In this document: piece after piece, positions 11,836 to 23,473 of the stretch
Layout: each line of letters begins with the position of its first letter
Position numbering within the stretch: the first letter of the stretch is position 1
DNA from: Bursaphelenchus xylophilus
Lineage: Eukaryota; Nematoda; Chromadorea; Rhabditida; Aphelenchoididae
Direction: 5' to 3'
DNA length: 64,000 bases
NCBI GenBank assembly: GCA_904066235.2
Contig: CAJFCV020000004.1
Span: forward strand, 9,424,001-9,488,000
Translations under genes and position numbers: made by a program
The notes under the pieces: generated by a model
Told to the model about the DNA's origin: nothing
Seen by the model: only the letters and a program-made list of their open reading frames with translations
Databases searched by the model: none

Positions 11836-12062
11836 TACTTTTTGCACCGTGCATTACGCTTTTTCGGGCTGCCAAACCATGACTGTTTTGCACAGTGCAT
11901 ATCGCCGAAATCACCACAGCGGCTTTGCGAAAGTGTAATGATCAAATAATGGAAGCCGTGCGGAAACCACGTGGGAGAACACTGGCCGGGACATTCCGGA
12001 GGGCACAGGGATGCGATCCCGCCTCTATCCGGTTGCTTATTTGATCATTACAAAAGGATTAG
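11836..12062. mobile_element. MITE family 3, copy D, interrupted near its right end
   Basis: GCACCGTGC, GGGCTGCC and TGCACAGTGCAT words match the other family members. The right terminus reads GCGGCTTTGCGAAAG up to 11933 and resumes as AAAGGATTAGTAC at 12053. Joined, this matches the right end of the other copies. The insert between is annotated separately. Confidence 0.6.
11934..12052. mobile_element. 119-bp element with perfect 16-bp terminal stem and cloverleaf-like interior
   Basis: The ends are exact inverted copies of TGTAATGATCAAATAA. The interior is GC-rich and contains three further hairpins: CGTG..CACG (about 11957-11972), CCGG..CCGG (about 11986-11999) and GGGA..TCCC (about 12008-12020). 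The insertion splits the right terminus of a MITE family 3 copy and is flanked by AAAG on both sides (11930-11933 and 12053-12056), giving a 4-bp target duplication. Mobility is therefore supported by sequence. Whether the folded interior works as RNA is unknown. Confidence 0.7.
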
Positions 12063-12526
12063 TACAGATTTTTGTATTATATGTGGTAAAACTTTAATTT
12101 CTTTTAAAAAAATTTACTTCCTTTTTCCTTGTTTCCCTTGATGTCTCCATTTCTGAACTTCCATCAATCTTCGTTCAAAATGTCGAAAAATACATGCAAA
12201 TTGCGTGATATTCCAAAAAACTAAGGACGTACTGTTAACGCACTCAAAGTACGCGATTTCTCGAGCAAAGAGTATGTACAAGAAACGTCTCCATTAGCCG
12301 CCTTTTCTGTATTTGCGAAATTTGTTTTCGGCCTTCTCTCCAACGTCAACTTGTCATCAATTTCCTCAAAATTTATAATCCAGGTTTATTGGAGGCGTCA
12401 TTGCGGGAAGCCTCGCGATAACTCCCAACGTCTTTCCTTTTATTTTTGTTGGATTTCGTGGTTCTTCCTCTATTATATATCATCTATTGTAACCCTGCTT
12501 ACAGGAAGAGCCTTTGACGTGTGGAA

Positions 12527-12648
12527 AGGCATGGCTTTCGGGCCGGGCCAAGAATTGCGGTCCGTACTCGGGTGGGGATTTTGAATTTAGGTAGCAAATT
12601 CAATCCGGTCCGGCCCTTAAACCGGGCTCGGCTCGGTAGCCATGTATT
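12527..12648. mobile_element. Second, short copy of the GC-rich hAT-like MITE
   Basis: It starts with AAAGGCATGGCTTTCGGGCC and ends with CGGCTCGGTAGCCATGTATT, matching the inverted ends of the element at 10546-10980. The middle is mostly lost. The target duplication is not clear. Confidence 0.5.
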
Positions 12649-12659
12649 TCTAGTTGACG

Positions 12660-14160
12660 GAAAACTGAATGGGATGAAATTGGCACTGACTTAGATCATG
12701 ATTTTGTAGGCCATGTGCGAGACTTATAGTTGCGTTTTTCAGGGACCGATAAGATTTTTTTTGGTTGAACGTTGCCAAAAAAATATCGCTGCTTTGCAAT
12801 TTTAGGTTTGAAACTTTCAATGTCAATCACTATTGTACGGTAAACCGACACATCTCTAATGAAAATTTCCCTTTCACCGATTCAACTCAAATAATCGCTT
12901 CAATCAAAATTGAGCTTGTTATACGATCTCCCCGTCTTCTGAAATTGGCTCTTTACCATTCCGGGTTCATTTCCCCGCACCGCTGTTTGCATCGTTGTTA
13001 AAATGTTTCCCTTTGTCCGAACCGTTCGCCCAAGCGGGCTGATAAAAACTCTGGAACGCAAACAATTTGTCATCCCTGCAGCGGGCCCGTTGTCAACATA
13101 CCGTAGGCCAAGCCTACGTTCGGTTGGGTTGTGTTTCCGCAGATTTTGTAACGAAGTTTTTTCGGGTGGTCTCGTATTTCGGCATTTTTGGATTTGAGAA
13201 AAGGTTCCGGACAGGTAGTATGATGTATTTCGGGGAATGCTAAAGGATAATGGTCTGATTTACTTCAAATTTTGCAGGCATAATCTGTGTTGTTCAGTTG
13301 TTGATTTTTGAAAATTTTAGCTCATGCTTGTGCAGAAAATTTTGAGAGTTTTAGAGCGAAAGATATGAGTTGAATTTTGTTCTGATTTTTTGAGAAAAAT
13401 GAAAAATTCTTGAAATATCCAGATCGCCACTTATGAGTTGTCGAAAGGCCCGACAAAGTAACCAGACGAGACGCTCAAGTGTCAAGTGATTTATTCAGTG
13501 GAAAGGAGGCCTTTTATAGGGAAGCCCCACGTAGGAAAGTACAATCAAATTTGAATAAATGTAGATCGTTCCTCGTGGGAAAATCCTCGAAGCTCGGCCG
13601 TTCCGCCTCACAGCAATCATCTGATTTACTTCATGTGGTTATAATGCCTTACAGGAAGTATTAAAAAAGTCTCAAAAATCGTTGCCTTTCTGCCTTTTTT
13701 CGATCAAGAAACTTCAATTCCTTGTGTAAAACGAAACTAAAGATCGTGTATATGTCACTGAAAGCCCTCATTGCTCTTAACCTGTACTAATCTTTATCAC
13801 ATTCCGAGCATTTCATCTTGATCACTTGCTCCCTAGAATCCTGTGTACTTCCTTCGTACCAACACCTCTGCCTTTCGTACCAGCACAAGTTTCTCAACCA
13901 CGCTTCGGTTGTTGATGACTTTTCCGCAAACTTTATACTCTCCGCGAGGACAACATGTAAACAAGGCATGAAGCGGGCGCCAAAAAAAACGGTCGGCGAT
14001 TAGAGGCGGTGCGCTTGACCCCGCCCTATTTTTGGTGGCCTGAAAACAAAATGTAGATACGACGACAAGTGTTTTTTCGCACCTGACGATTAGGTCCGGT
14101 TTAATCCGCGGCGGCGCGGAGAGAGAGAAGAGAGAGTGTATGGGGAGATTTGCGGGGTGG
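12660..14160. other. Unassigned stretch before the insulin-like gene
   Basis: No convincing exon was found. A trace of MITE family 2 (TTTTAGCTCATGCTTGTGCAG) lies near 13320. From about 13960 GC content rises into the promoter-like region. Confidence 0.35.
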
Positions 14161-14169
14161 GAGGGGCCT

Positions 14170-14196
14170 GGCGGCCGCGTATAAAAGGCGCGGCCG
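14170..14196 (+). promoter_or_regulatory. TATA box inside a GC-rich palindrome
   Basis: TATAAAAG at 14180-14187 is bracketed by GCGGCCGCG on the left and CGCGGCCGC on the right, which are inverted copies. This is the strongest core-promoter-like sequence in the window. It is 900 bases upstream of the insulin-like start codon on the same strand. Its use by that gene, through a non-coding first exon spliced to the acceptor near 14955, is inference. Confidence 0.5.
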
Positions 14197-14944
14197 CGTG
14201 TCGGGATTTGTATGGAAATTCTCTGCAATTGTAACTCTGGAGGGTTCGGTTCAGGGGCGGGGAAGTCGTTTTTTTCGAACTGCCCCAGCCTGTGTCACGC
14301 CTCCCGGTGAACTTTACATGCGGCTTGCAGTTAATTATCAATCTCGGCGGTGGTTTACGCATACCGTTGATGAGTGCTGTGAATTGATGGAACTTGTGCG
14401 TTCAAGATGTTGTTTTCAAGTTTAAAGACTTGTGATTTGGACCATTTCTTTTGGCGGGTTCAAGATTGCGCTTGAACGCCTTTAGACTATATAGGTTGCT
14501 TTTGAGTTGAATGTCTGAGATTTGAAAAATACTTGCGTTTCCCAAATGTCTATCCGTTAAGTGGTGTTATTTTGCACCGAACACCCTCAACAACTCTTGA
14601 GGAAACAAGATATACAAAGACCTTTGACTTCAAGTCTTTGCCCACCTTCTGGTTGAACTTTCCTTACATGAAAGTACAATATGTGAACTGCACTTTTTAC
14701 AGACTCTTCTCCCATTTATAGTTCGTTACTAGGTTTGTTGGGCGTTCGCCTAGTTTCAAGCCTACAACTCCCACCCAAAATTCTTGGAATTGAGAGAAAC
14801 GGTTGTCGAAAAAATGGTTCAACAAACTTGCCTGCCCCTCAAATCGCTCTGATTTTGTTAATTTCGCGTTGACCTTGATGTCACCACTCCCCACCTTCAA
14901 CGAAACGAGCGTTATTGTAATTTCGTGGTTAATTTCACTCCCGG

Positions 14945-14955
14945 TTTTTTTTCCA
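14945..14955 (+). promoter_or_regulatory. 5'-UTR splice or trans-splice acceptor of the insulin-like gene
   Basis: The polypyrimidine run TTTTTTTTCCAG ends 129 bases before the insulin-like ATG. It marks either the 3' end of a 5'-UTR intron or a spliced-leader acceptor. The same frame stays open upstream, so this site helps decide that translation starts at 15085. Confidence 0.5.
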
Positions 14956-15084
14956 GCTGCCCGCAGGTCCCGCAACGCGCTCGGCTTCAGCACAGCGACC
15001 TCGACACACGGGTGCACCGCCAACCCCAACCCAGTGCAAAAACTAACTCCTTTTCGAATCCTCCCTTCTCTACCCCCAACAAAC

Positions 15085-15708
15085 ATGACGACGGATATTG
15101 CGGCGAGCGCGACACAGAAGTCGGCGAGGATACAGCGAAATTGCGGCGGCTCGTGGAGGCCGAGCGTCTCGAAGCGAACCCTGATCATTGTTTTGTGCCT
15201 TTTGTTGTCCACACACGGCTTGGCGTCGGCGGAGACAGTCCGAATTTGCGGTGAGAAGCTGATCAAGAAGGTGCAGGCTCTGTGCACGTTCATCGTGGAT
15301 GGCGCAACGCATGTGTGCTTCAAATCGATGAAAAATCATGTTTCGCGAAGACATATCTTTCTGGGTGAGTTTTGCGGCATTTACCGAGCCTATTGATCTG
15401 ACAAAGGCCAGGATTACTTCGGGAAAGCCTTTTTTCTTCAAATTCAAAGTTTATTTGATCTCTGTTTGGACTGTTTTGTTAGCTAAGGCAGTTGCAACAC
15501 TTTAAAATCACCCTTGCTCATCCTGTATCTCCTTGAACAATTTCTAACCCATTTCTTTGCAGAGCATGGTCATCATCGGCTCAATAAACGCTCCGGAATC
15601 GCCGACGACTGCTGCGTGAACCGCTGCACAATCGAGCACATGAAGCGGGTCTGTTGCGATGACGAGGAGCTGGATAAATACGTCAAGCAACGGTTGGAGC
15701 GCCGGTAG
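15085..15708 (+). CDS. Insulin-like peptide precursor
   Basis: Two exons, 15085-15364 and 15563-15708, encode a 141-residue precursor. Residues 32-49 are a hydrophobic signal segment ending ASA, with a 30-residue N-terminal extension before it. The B-chain region (about 52-78) has VRIC, eleven residues, then C, which is exactly insulin B-chain spacing, plus a third Cys at 78. The C region contains an RR at 88-89 and ends NKR at 101-103. The A chain begins SGIADDCC and keeps the canonical C6, C7, C11 and C20 spacing, with an additional Cys directly after C20. The intron interrupts the C region. It would be secreted and would signal through a DAF-2-type receptor, as known for nematode insulins. 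The extra B and A cysteines suggest a fourth disulfide. A TTTTTTTCCAG acceptor ending at 14955, with no in-frame ATG before 15085, supports the chosen start. Which nematode paralogue it matches cannot be decided here. Confidence 0.9.
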
Positions 15709-15709
15709 A

Positions 15710-16870
15710 TGCGGCTCGCCGCCGCGCCTCTAGTTTTCGGGCGTTTGGAGCGTGGGGAGACCCCCATCCTTCCAAGGGCCTCTCATTACGGCCCGTCGCT
15801 AATTAAGGGCAAAGAACGTCGGGAAATTTGACGTATTACTTGTTAGACAACAACCAAATTTTCGCTCTCCTCCTCTCGAAGAAAGTCTCAAAAATTTTCC
15901 GGCGTTCCTTTGCACCCGAACGCCCTTCGATCTCAAAATTGCAAACCAAATAAGTCTTTAGGATTCCCCAACAATATCATTGTTAAAACGGTTACTCTTG
16001 TTTTGTTGTTCAGTGTTTTTTCTCTCGCTTCCTCTTCTTCGATTTCTCCCCCCAACGATCTCAAATTATGCAACCCTCTTTCTCGTCCGCAAATCTTTAG
16101 TTTTGAACTCCGAAATCTTTAGTTTGAATAGACTGTGTTACATTGTAATATTTCACACCGATTGTTCGTTTCCTTTGTCTTCCCAGTGTACTTACGAAAA
16201 TGCTTTACTGACGCGATTATTTATCCTCGTTTAGTAGCCTTAGAATGTTCAAATTTCTCGTTGTTATGTTGTTAAGAAATAAATATTTAATAATAAAGCC
16301 AATTTGTATTTGATTGTTGGCTTTGATGATGACTGGTCGAGAAAAAATTAAAAGATTTAAAAAGGATGCAAAGTAGCCAAACGGTATCGCATAGAAACGC
16401 AAGAAAGGATCATTCAGAAGAGAGGAGGTTGCCGGGAGCTTATAATATTACAGGTCTCGAGACTTGTTGATCACTTTGGGATCACAAGCCACTCACTCAC
16501 TTTCGTTTCTAATTTTGTTAAAAACGGTTTGGTTTAAACCCCCCTGCAAGATCTTATCAGCAGCACGCAAAGCCGATTATCAAATGCAATAAGGGCTTAA
16601 AATTCCCAGATATAGCCCGCATTTTCTTGTCACATCTTCTACATGACGTCTGGAAAACTTTGAGAACAAGAAAATTTTTTGGAGGATTTTGTAGGAAAAT
16701 GGTGATGCTTTCAGCATTACAATTTTTTTATAAAGTTGGTCTACAAATAACCTTAAGCGTCTCAAAATGAGTTGTTTATCTCTCTATCTGAAATTTCAAC
16801 TGCTTTAAGTCGGATTAACCGGCACGAAACGGCCTTTATCTCGGTTCAAACCTCCTACAGTAGGCATAAA
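15710..16870. other. 3' flank of the insulin-like gene and unassigned DNA
   Basis: The nearest good poly(A)-signal-like AATAAA words lie about 570 bases beyond the stop, near 16276-16300. If one of them serves this gene, its 3'-UTR is long. No other gene was recognised. Confidence 0.35.
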
Positions 16871-16880
16871 ACTCGCCATA

Positions 16881-17095
16881 TACAGTGGCAAAAAAACGTA
16901 CCATTTTGCATCCGGAATGTATCAAAAAAATGTAGCAAAATACCTCCCCTCCAAGTAAAAAAAAAACTCCGATTTCAAAAGCGCCTACAAGGCGGAGCTT
17001 TTTTAAGTGAAGAGGGAGGCATTTTGCTACATTTTTTGATACTTCCCGGATGCACAGTGGTACGTTTTTCCTACTGTATCAGGTCCGCCACTGTA
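16881..17095. mobile_element. Foldback MITE family 1, copy 2
   Basis: TACAGTGGCAAAAAAACG at the left and the inverted family terminus ending CCGCCACTGTA at the right enclose two inverted arms. The left end lacks the ~16 bases between the two CAGTGG words of full copies, probably a short direct-repeat deletion. Confidence 0.85.
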
Positions 17096-17616
17096 AATGG
17101 ATAACACACTTGGATGGGGGTCTCTCGCCGCTTATCTTCGTCCGTAATTGGCCGTTAAACGGCCCTTGCAAAGTAATTGTAATTTTTTTGATTATTATGA
17201 TGTGAATAGTGTTTAAACAAATTAATGTTATATAATATTATACAACGCCCAAAAAATGTTGCCTTCGATATCTTGTGCTCTACAGTTTAATGTAAGAACG
17301 TGAGAGTTTGAAGGATGTGCCGAATATAGTTGACCGGCTATTTAAAGCCGCATGTAGATTGCATTCCTGTCCATCTATTGACGAAGTTGTTTGGAGAAGA
17401 AAAAGATAATGCGATCTCCGCATCCGCAGATTATTCTGTTTATACATGATTTGTATAAGCTGCTCCAAACATTGTAAATATTATATTTATGTAATGGAAT
17501 ATATAGTAATGTATGCGTGCAATACCTGTATTATAATTTGGTATTGCGCAATATTTGTACGATTTGAGGACGGTTCTTTCTTAATGTATGTTTTGACGTA
17601 GGCAGAAGAAAATTAC

Positions 17617-17925
17617 AAGAGAAGTACCAGAAGTACAAAGCTTAAAATCTCGGTCGTTTCTGCAAAGCGCAAGCTGTTAGTCCTCCGGAAAAGTCGCTGG
17701 AGTGATTTTCTGCCTCTGCACTGCGCAAAAAGATCAAGGGGGAAATGGCAGCCCAAAAAAGTTACACGGTGGGGGGAATAACTTGCGCCTTGCAAAGAAA
17801 ACTTTTGTTTTCCCACAGTACGTCGCCGAATCCAGTCCGGCGACTTTAAGAAGGGACTAGCAGGAACCCCGCATATATTAATCAAAATCTGAGCGTCACA
17901 CTTGGAGCACTTCCCCAGTGAGCTG
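17617..17925. mobile_element. MITE family 2 copy carrying a nested family 3 element
   Basis: The left part has AGAAGTACCAGAAGTAC and CTCGGTCGTTTCTGCAAAGC. The right part has CATCAAAATCTGAGCG-like sequence and CACTTGGAGCACTTCCCC. The middle, 17669-17862, is a family 3 element (next entry), so family 3 inserted into an existing family 2 copy. Confidence 0.6.
17669..17862. mobile_element. MITE family 3, copy E, nested
   Basis: It starts TAGTCCTCCGGAAAAGTCGC and ends GGCGACTTTAAGAAGGGACTA. The interior carries GCACTGCGCAAAAAG, GGCAGCCCAAAAAAG and CTTTTGTTTTCCCACAGT, as in the other copies. Confidence 0.65.
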
Positions 17926-17929
17926 CAAA

Positions 17930-19635
17930 ATCTTTTTCTCGTGTTTCATATTACATCGGATGTCACGAAGAAGATGTGACAGGGCTAAGAGAACTGTAGG
18001 TATCAAATTTAAGCTTCAAAGCAGTGATTAATCGGCTTTCTCGTCTGCTGAGCTGGGTTTTTAAATCATATGGTACTTTCAAAATGCGAATGCAAAAGGC
18101 AGTTCTAGACAGATACTGTATTTGCTGACCTTTAGAATTTTTTCTGTAATTTCATACATCAAAGGTTCAATTTATATGAAAACGGCCTCATGGGGTCTCA
18201 TAACATAAATTACACTTGATAAATGGCCTTTCCAGACAATAATTCCACCCTCTTTAGCCTCTTCTCTCAAGCCTAGCCTCATTAAACTTTGGTTCCTCAA
18301 CTTATATGCTACATAAACCGTACGCAAAAAGAGTAAAAAAGGTATAAACGCTGTTTGGTCTGGATAATCGAAGCATAAAAAAGTGCGTAAGAGCTTGACA
18401 TCATCCAACCCACAACCCTCAATTTTAATAAACGGTAAAAATACCTTTAGCTCAGCGCAAACCCACACCCAAATACGCGTTGTTTTTGCACTTTTTGAAA
18501 GAGTTTGTGCTGAAAGCCCAGTTTATTATGCAAGAGGCCAATCAACAAGGATTCTTCGGAAGAGAATTCATCATGGTATTTATTTTAGGCTATAAAGAGG
18601 GCAATCTGTCTCCATAATTGCAAGGATCCAGGGAAATTCGGGGAAACACGGTATTTTTGGTTGCATCAACAACTTTTTTTCGAATTTCTCCACCCACGAC
18701 GCTTAGAGTACTACGCAACTTTGGAAAAATTAAGAATAAGGCTTTATGAGAGATAATCAACGGAATCTTTTTGGACGAAAATACTGAAAACTTGTGATTT
18801 GGGATTTATGAGTAGAGAAAGGAATTGCTTGTGGTGCAATAAATGTAACATCTTGAAATCATGTCCCTAGGATATAACAAGGCCATTCCTCAATCTTTGA
18901 AATTTTTTGCTCATATTCGCAGCCTCGGCCGAGATAACCAACCATCTTTGCAAGCTAGCAGCCATGGAAAACGCCGCCAGATAGTGAAAGAAAAAGTTTG
19001 AAGCGATGTATTTGCAAATTTTGCGTGGGAAAAATCGCGCTTTTTTTTAGAGAAATTTTGTACTGATATTAAACATATTGTCGTATTTCACACGAAAACC
19101 CGCAAAAAAGTTTCAAATTTTTCCTAACTTGCAACCTCAAAATCTCCTTTATTTCTGCAAAGATGCAAGCCAAAACGCAATCTAAATTTTGACCAAGTAT
19201 CATCAAAACCGTGACCCTTTAAATTTCCAAAAATCCCATTTTTCCCGAAAAAATTATTAAAAAAAGCTCAGCTTCTCCACCCAAGCTACGGTATAGAACT
19301 GGCCTCCACCTCTCCTCCAACGTCAACCCGCTCTCTAAATTTAGCACCGTACAGCAACCTAATTACGGGCAATTAGTAATGTAAATATTCACTTGTGTTG
19401 ACTTCCAGCTAACTAATTAGACCTCCACTTGTACCATAATCGCATCGTCCAACGATCGACTGAAGGTCGGGAATTACAAAACAAAAAGGGACATGAAAAT
19501 GAAACATTACAATGTTGCAAATGTTTCAGTGTACCCGTTCGGAGAGTGGACCAAAAAACAGTTGAAAACAATTTTTTGTGTTTGCACTTAAAAACGGACT
19601 ATTCTCTGTTTCATGTGTAACAATGTAGAGAGGAA
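17930..19635. other. Unassigned AT-rich stretch
   Basis: No gene or complete repeat was recognised. A 98-codon minus-strand ORF (18172-18468) has no splice or family support. Traces of family 2-like 'GAGATAACC' and 'CTTTGCAAG' words occur near 18930. Confidence 0.3.
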
Positions 19636-19639
19636 AGTG

Positions 19640-19812
19640 CAAGTGCAAACGACCGTAACTCCAAAGGTCATTGCGCAAATACACCTAAAAATTTGGGCCG
19701 TTTCTGCAAAGCGCGGTCTAGAAGCCTTGCATAGGTCTCAGAAAAAGTTGTTCTAACTTTGTGACATGTTTCATCAAAATCTGAGCGTCGCACTTCTAGC
19801 GTTTCTCCTGGA
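19640..19812. mobile_element. MITE family 2, right-half fragment
   Basis: GGCCGTTTCTGCAAAGCGCG, then CATAGGTCTCAGAAAAAGTT, CATCAAAATCTGAGCGTCGC and a CACTTC..TCTCCTGG end match the right half of the complete copy at 8946-9374. The left half is missing. Confidence 0.55.
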
Positions 19813-20211
19813 AAAGACTTTAAAACCTCTCCAGATGAAATGGCTTACTTTACCTACCCAATGTTGCCATATTTTCTTTTGAAATTTTGCGAAAAGAGCA
19901 ATTTTTACTACAAATTTAAATGTGCGTATTCGCAGTACACAAAATGACGGTAAATGTAAAAGTAGAAAATAATAGTAAAAGTAGTTGACGTCTATAGAAT
20001 TGTAAAAATGTGCAGTAATTATGAGACAAAATGTATGTACAAGACGTATATTTTATGTATACGTTTTCAATTAATTTTTGCTTTTGTGATGCAAAGATCT
20101 CTGAATATCGAATACGCGGCAATTTTCGGCCGTAAAAAAAGTTCCGGTGGAATGTCACTAATTTTGGGAGAAGGGTAATCCTGGGGCCTGCCTGAAAAAT
20201 CAGAGGACATG

Positions 20212-20450
20212 CAGCGGAGGACCTGATCCAGTGACAAAAAACGTACCATTTTGCATCCGGGAAGTATCAAAAAATGTAGCAAACTACCTCCTTCTCCAAA
20301 TGAAAAAACTCCGATCTCAAAAGCGCACCCTTTCCCTCATAAAAAGCGCTTTTGAGATCGGAGTCTTTTCACTTGGAGATGGAGGCATTTTGCTACATTT
20401 TATGATACTTCCCGGATGCAAAATGTTACTTTTTTGCCTCTTTTTTGTCA
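20212..20450. mobile_element. Foldback MITE family 1, copy 3
   Basis: CCTGATCCAGTGACAAAAAAC and GCATCCGGGAAGTATC on the left pair with GATACTTCCCGGATGC on the right. Both outermost ends have decayed: no clean TACAGTG remains at the left, and the right terminus is lost after about 20450. Confidence 0.8.
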
Positions 20451-20454
20451 CAAG

Positions 20455-21420
20455 CTTTGACAACCTACAACAGCTACTTTTGAGTTTTTCGGAATTGGGA
20501 AGGAAGCGTCCAAGAAGTTTCATATGCCCCCTTCAACTCGCAAAAAAGGTCATTATGACATTCTACATGTATATTACTCTATTGTTTTAGGCACTTGAAT
20601 TTCTGAAGATTTTGTTTATGTGGGCTGCTCGTTTTTTCGCCGTAAAAAATGCAATTCAAAAGGAGCTTTCCCAGCACTTTTAAAACGATAAAACCTTCAT
20701 TTGTATTATGCCAAGTTTAATCAAAACCTCACTTGAAGGCCCTCGTTTTGAGAAATTTAAAGTCTGCAAATGCCTCTAGACAAGTACTGTTGCCCTTTAA
20801 CCGCATAGTGCAGTTGTAACCCCATTCTTTTGAGCGCCACATAGTCTAAATTCCAAGGTAAAGTCCCAAAGACCGCAGCTTCGCGAATCAGCTTACACCC
20901 TGTTTCCAAAATAGTAACAAACAAGAAAAGGATTTCTTGCGGGATAATCCGTTATCAGGGAACTCTCTCCCTCTTGCCCTTCAGTAATCGGGCGGGCTCA
21001 ACAGGTCAACCGGGAACTAAAAAAACTCATTACTAGGGTTTCTGTGTGACACTTACGCTGCACAGAAATATACGTGCGAAAAACGTGTCAGCAAAGACTT
21101 TTGTAGGCAACGCGGGGCTTTCTTAGATATCCATAAGGAGATAAACAAGTTGCGGAAGTGGGATTAGCAAACACATTAGACCCGGACCGCATCCGGAACA
21201 ACATTCGTTGGGATTTGTATGTGGATTAGGCCGCTGCAAAGGACTTTTGGGGACAGTACGGTAAGCGCTGGATTAGTTTTCGTTGTTGGGGTAAACCAAA
21301 GGTCGACGATTTAATCCAGCGGGGTGGATCAAAATAGGCAGGGGTCGTGCTGAGAAAAACAATTTTTTTCCAATGTTGCGTATGGGCTTTGAGTATTAGG
21401 TCTCATATCAATGGCTTCTT
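20455..21420. other. Unassigned stretch
   Basis: Nothing recognisable as a gene or repeat was found. Confidence 0.3.
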
Positions 21421-21475
21421 ACATCTGACAAGGAAAGTACTTTTATGGGGGCTCCTACTTTTTGACGGGACATAT

Positions 21476-23473
21476 AAGAGCGAAGGAATAAGAATTTTTT
21501 CTCGAGCTCGATAATGTTTGCTGGATTCGCTACCAATTTCAAAAGGTAGCGGAAACCTCAATTTGCAACCTCCAAAAAAGACGTCGGAAGCAAATCGGCC
21601 ATTTTGCGACGGCGCAAAATTGGGAGGTAGCAAATCGGCCCTTTTGCGACGGCGTAAAATTGGCAGGTAGCAAATCCATGGATTTGCGACGTCCCAAAAC
21701 AAGCCCCGCCCCCTCAATTTTTCAGCCATCACGTTTTGGCTTTTTTGACGGAAAAACACCGTTTAGGGTGAAAAACTTAGCTGATAAATCGTACATTTAC
21801 GAAATTATGAATAATAAAAACGTCCCTCTTCATCGTTATATTATTTATTAATAAAAGACGTACGTTTTCATGTAAAATATGCGGGTTTTCCACAATATTG
21901 TCTAAATACGGCCGGATAGTCGATGGATGGGGTTGAAGAACATGGCCGCTTACAGATCTTTCTGGAAATCGAAATCAATATAAATTTCCTTCTGATTAGA
22001 AAAAAAGCCTTCTGTTACCTCATAGTTCATGTGTCTAATCCAAGCATCGAAACGGACATAATGTTGAGCAAAAATACGGCCGACTGGAGTGAAACCGAGT
22101 TCCAGGCAACAATTTATTACCTAAAAACAGAATAATAATACTTAAATCAAATCGTACCTCCTTTAACAACTACCACACGGCTTTTCCCTTGTCCGATTTC
22201 GTTGTTTCTGCCTCCTGAAAACGGTTTGTAAGACTCTTGCCATGAATAATATAAAAAAAATTGGAAATCTCGTCTAAAGTCAAAAAATAATAACAAAACA
22301 GCTTACCATGGCTAAAAAACGGTTGATTTGATTGATAACGCCGAGGACATCCTTGTTATTGGACCTAAAATCCGTTCTCGGACTGCGTGGCATTTCGTTT
22401 TCACGGGCCGCGAAAACTTTCGCAACTTCATAAATTCTTTTTTTCCTGTTTTCTTATGTTTCCTTTTGTTGAAATTGGCCAAATAGATGCAGAGAAGCTG
22501 AATTAGAAGACAAACCGGCTCAAGGTGATCGCCATAAACATCGGGGACGAAATTGGCGGGCAAAAAAGGCTTTTTGACTCCATGGTAAGTTGTTTTTTTT
22601 ATTATTTTTTGATTTTAGACGAGATTTCCAATTTTTTTCTAGGCAAGAGCCTTATAAATCGTACACAGGCGGCAGAAATAATGAAATCGAACAAGGGAAT
22701 GGCCAAGTGGTAGTTGCTAAAGGAGGTAAGATTGGATTTAAGTATTCTTATTCTGTTTTTAGGTAACAAATTATTACCTGGAATTCCGATTTCACTCCCG
22801 TCGGCCATATTTTTGCTCAAATCTATGCCCATTTCGATGCTCGGATTAGACACATGCAATATGAGGTAAATGAAGGTGTTTTTTTCTGAAAATGATAAGG
22901 AAATTTTACATTGCTTTTGATTTCCAGGAAGGTAATTTGGCGGCCATGATCCATCCCTCGACTTCGGCCATATCTGGCAAAACATGTTCTTCAGTTCCAT
23001 CCATCGACTCTCTGGCAATGCTTGGACAATGTTGTAAAAAACGCATATTTTATACGAAAATGTACGTCTTTTATTAATAAATATTTTAACGAAGAAGACT
23101 TTTTCTTTCATAATTTCGTAAATGTACGATTTACAAGCAAAATTTTTCACCATAAATGGTATTTTTTTTGTCAAAAAAGGTGGTTGGCTGCAAAACTCAG
23201 GGGGCGGAGTTTATATGTATTTGGGACGTCGCAAATCCGCGGATTTGCTACCTCCCAATTCCGCGCCGTCGCAAAAACGCCGTTTTGCTACCTCCTCTCT
23301 CGCGGAGGTAGCGAAAACGCCGATTCGCGACCGACTTTTTTCGGAGGTCGCGAAAAGAAGGATTCGCTACCGAGACCACGTCGCAAATCGATCATTTCGC
23401 TACTTTTTGAAATTGGTAGCGAATCCAGCAACCATTCTCGAGCTCGAGAAAAAATTCTTATTCCTTCGCTCTT
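21476..23473. mobile_element. Element F: ~2-kb foldback inserted into element E
   Basis: The termini are inverted copies of AAGAGCGAAGGAATAAGAAT. Arms of roughly 840-890 bases (21476-22318 and about 22579-23473) are inverted copies around a ~260-base spacer. The subterminal part contains two to three ~40-bp repeats with GCAAATCGGCC and TTTTGCGACGGCG. It is flanked by ATAT on both sides (21472-21475 and 23474-23477). The intact right arm of element E shows the uninterrupted sequence with a single ATAT, proving the insertion. No transposase-like frame was seen. Confidence 0.8.

Noticed and set aside
11934..12052. Hepatitis-delta-like ribozyme
   Set aside because: A short stretch (ACATTCCGG) resembles part of that fold, but the required nested double-pseudoknot pairings could not be drawn.
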